Part shown: positions 63,577 to 64,000 of the stretch, one piece after another
Position numbering within the stretch: position 1 is the first letter of the stretch
How the letters are laid out: every line of letters begins with the position of its first letter
Source of the DNA: CAYJHC01 sp964369465
GTDB taxonomy: Bacteria; Bacillota; Clostridia; Peptostreptococcales; Anaerovoracaceae
Assembly (NCBI GenBank): GCA_964369465.1
Contig: CAYJEX010000006.1
Location: 1-64,000, forward strand
DNA length: 64,000 bases
Direction of reading: 5' to 3'
The notes under the pieces: generated by a model
What the model saw: only the letters and a program-made list of their open reading frames with translations
Databases searched by the model: none
What the model was told of the DNA's origin: nothing
Made by a program: the position numbers and the translations under genes

Positions 63577-64000
63577 CTATTCTGCCATTCCAACAACACT
63601 TGCCAATATCGCTTGAACTTCTGGATCATTTACGTTAATGCTTTCATCAGAAGTATTTGGCTCTATAGTAAGTTCAATCATAACTCCAGCATCGTCTAAT
63701 GTAAATAATCTAACGACTGGTTTATTTGTTAATCCACTAGCCAAGTATGTGATTCCAGACCATTCTTTGCCATTTAATGTAAAAGGAACTATTTCATATA
63801 AGTCATTGCCTTCTTGAGCACCTAAATAAAATGAATAATCAATCTCTGTTCTGTTAGTAAAAACCATAGCCTCCACAAATGGGAAAGCATCAATTGTACC
63901 TAATTCATCGATTTCTGCTTTTGTTGCACTAGAAACTCTAAACATATCTACTGGTGAGCTTTCAACATCGTTATACCATCCATCAGGTACTAAGAATTGA
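63577..64000 (-). CDS. secreted or lipoprotein-like protein, N-terminus outside window
   Basis: An open frame enters from the right edge and ends in TAG at 63577; about 141 residues are visible. The first visible residues (QFLVPDGWYNDVESSPVDMF) continue without a gap into the part that starts at an internal Met, so the real start lies beyond 64000. The VPDGW motif resembles VPSDW in the lipoprotein at 30146-30607, and TIEPNTSDESINVNDPEVQAIL resembles its tail. Probably a paralogous surface lipoprotein. No catalytic motif. Confidence 0.6.
   Translation of the reverse strand, partial: QFLVPDGWYNDVESSPVDMFRVSSATKAEIDELGTIDAFPFVEAMVFTNRTEIDYSFYLGAQEGNDLYEIVPFTLNGKEWSGITYLASGLTNKPVVRLFTLDDAGVMIELTIEPNTSDESINVNDPEVQAILASVVGMAE

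Overview
The window is AT-rich DNA from an anaerobic, low-GC Gram-positive bacterium, most likely a member of the Clostridia. Three observations support this: the gene order spoVG/murC, glmU-prs-pth-mfd-spoVB resembles the Bacillus/Clostridia block; genes carry strong purine-rich ribosome sites; and selA sits next to a selenocysteine tRNA. I cannot name the species from sequence alone.

Region 1 (1-10028, minus strand) is a complete type V-A CRISPR-Cas locus in the order cas12a, cas4, cas1, cas2, leader, array. The array has 66 repeats of 36 bp and 65 spacers (about 61 distinct). At its leader-distal end are about 1.3 repeat units of a different CRISPR type, which look like type II-A repeats. 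This suggests the type V-A locus overwrote an older Cas9-type array.

Region 2 (10351-20431) holds housekeeping and small regulatory genes: asd, a lipoprotein, selA with tRNA-Sec, an ABC exporter pair, an ABC-F protein, a zinc-ribbon membrane protein, a tiny membrane peptide, an atypical Ser/Thr kinase and a divergent HTH protein.

Region 3 (20494-30076, minus strand) is a branched-chain amino acid operon, ilvB-ilvN-ilvC-ilvD-leuA-leuC-leuD-leuB. It starts at a clear promoter, followed by a 29-codon leader peptide rich in Ile, Val and Leu and an intrinsic terminator, which is the layout of ribosome-mediated attenuation.

Region 4 (30146-39280, minus strand) contains a lipoprotein, pduL, hpt, a DUF1232 protein, engB, lon, clpX, clpP, tig and a CYTH-domain protein. 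An unusual repeat-bearing intergenic element lies between tig and clpP.

Region 5 (39500-42547, minus strand) is a partner-switching module: STAS antagonist, GNAT protein, PP2C phosphatase with a sensor domain, and an RsbW-type kinase.

Region 6 (42741-54107) is the most novel part. It is a RiPP-like cluster with five paralogous precursors sharing a 61-62 residue Nif11-like leader ending in Gly-Gly. Their cores carry paired Cys motifs that resemble zinc ribbons. The cluster also has a radical SAM/SPASM enzyme, a C39-peptidase ABC exporter, a second ABC exporter, a very short HlyD-like protein, and a divergent two-component system. The precursor array shows tandem duplication, degenerate 3' ends of lost precursors, and a conserved intergenic motif repeated before each precursor gene and the radical SAM gene.

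Region 7 (54211-64000) has a SpoVB-like flippase, mfd, pth, prs, a GlmU lacking its uridyltransferase half, murC, spoVG and a protein cut by the window edge.
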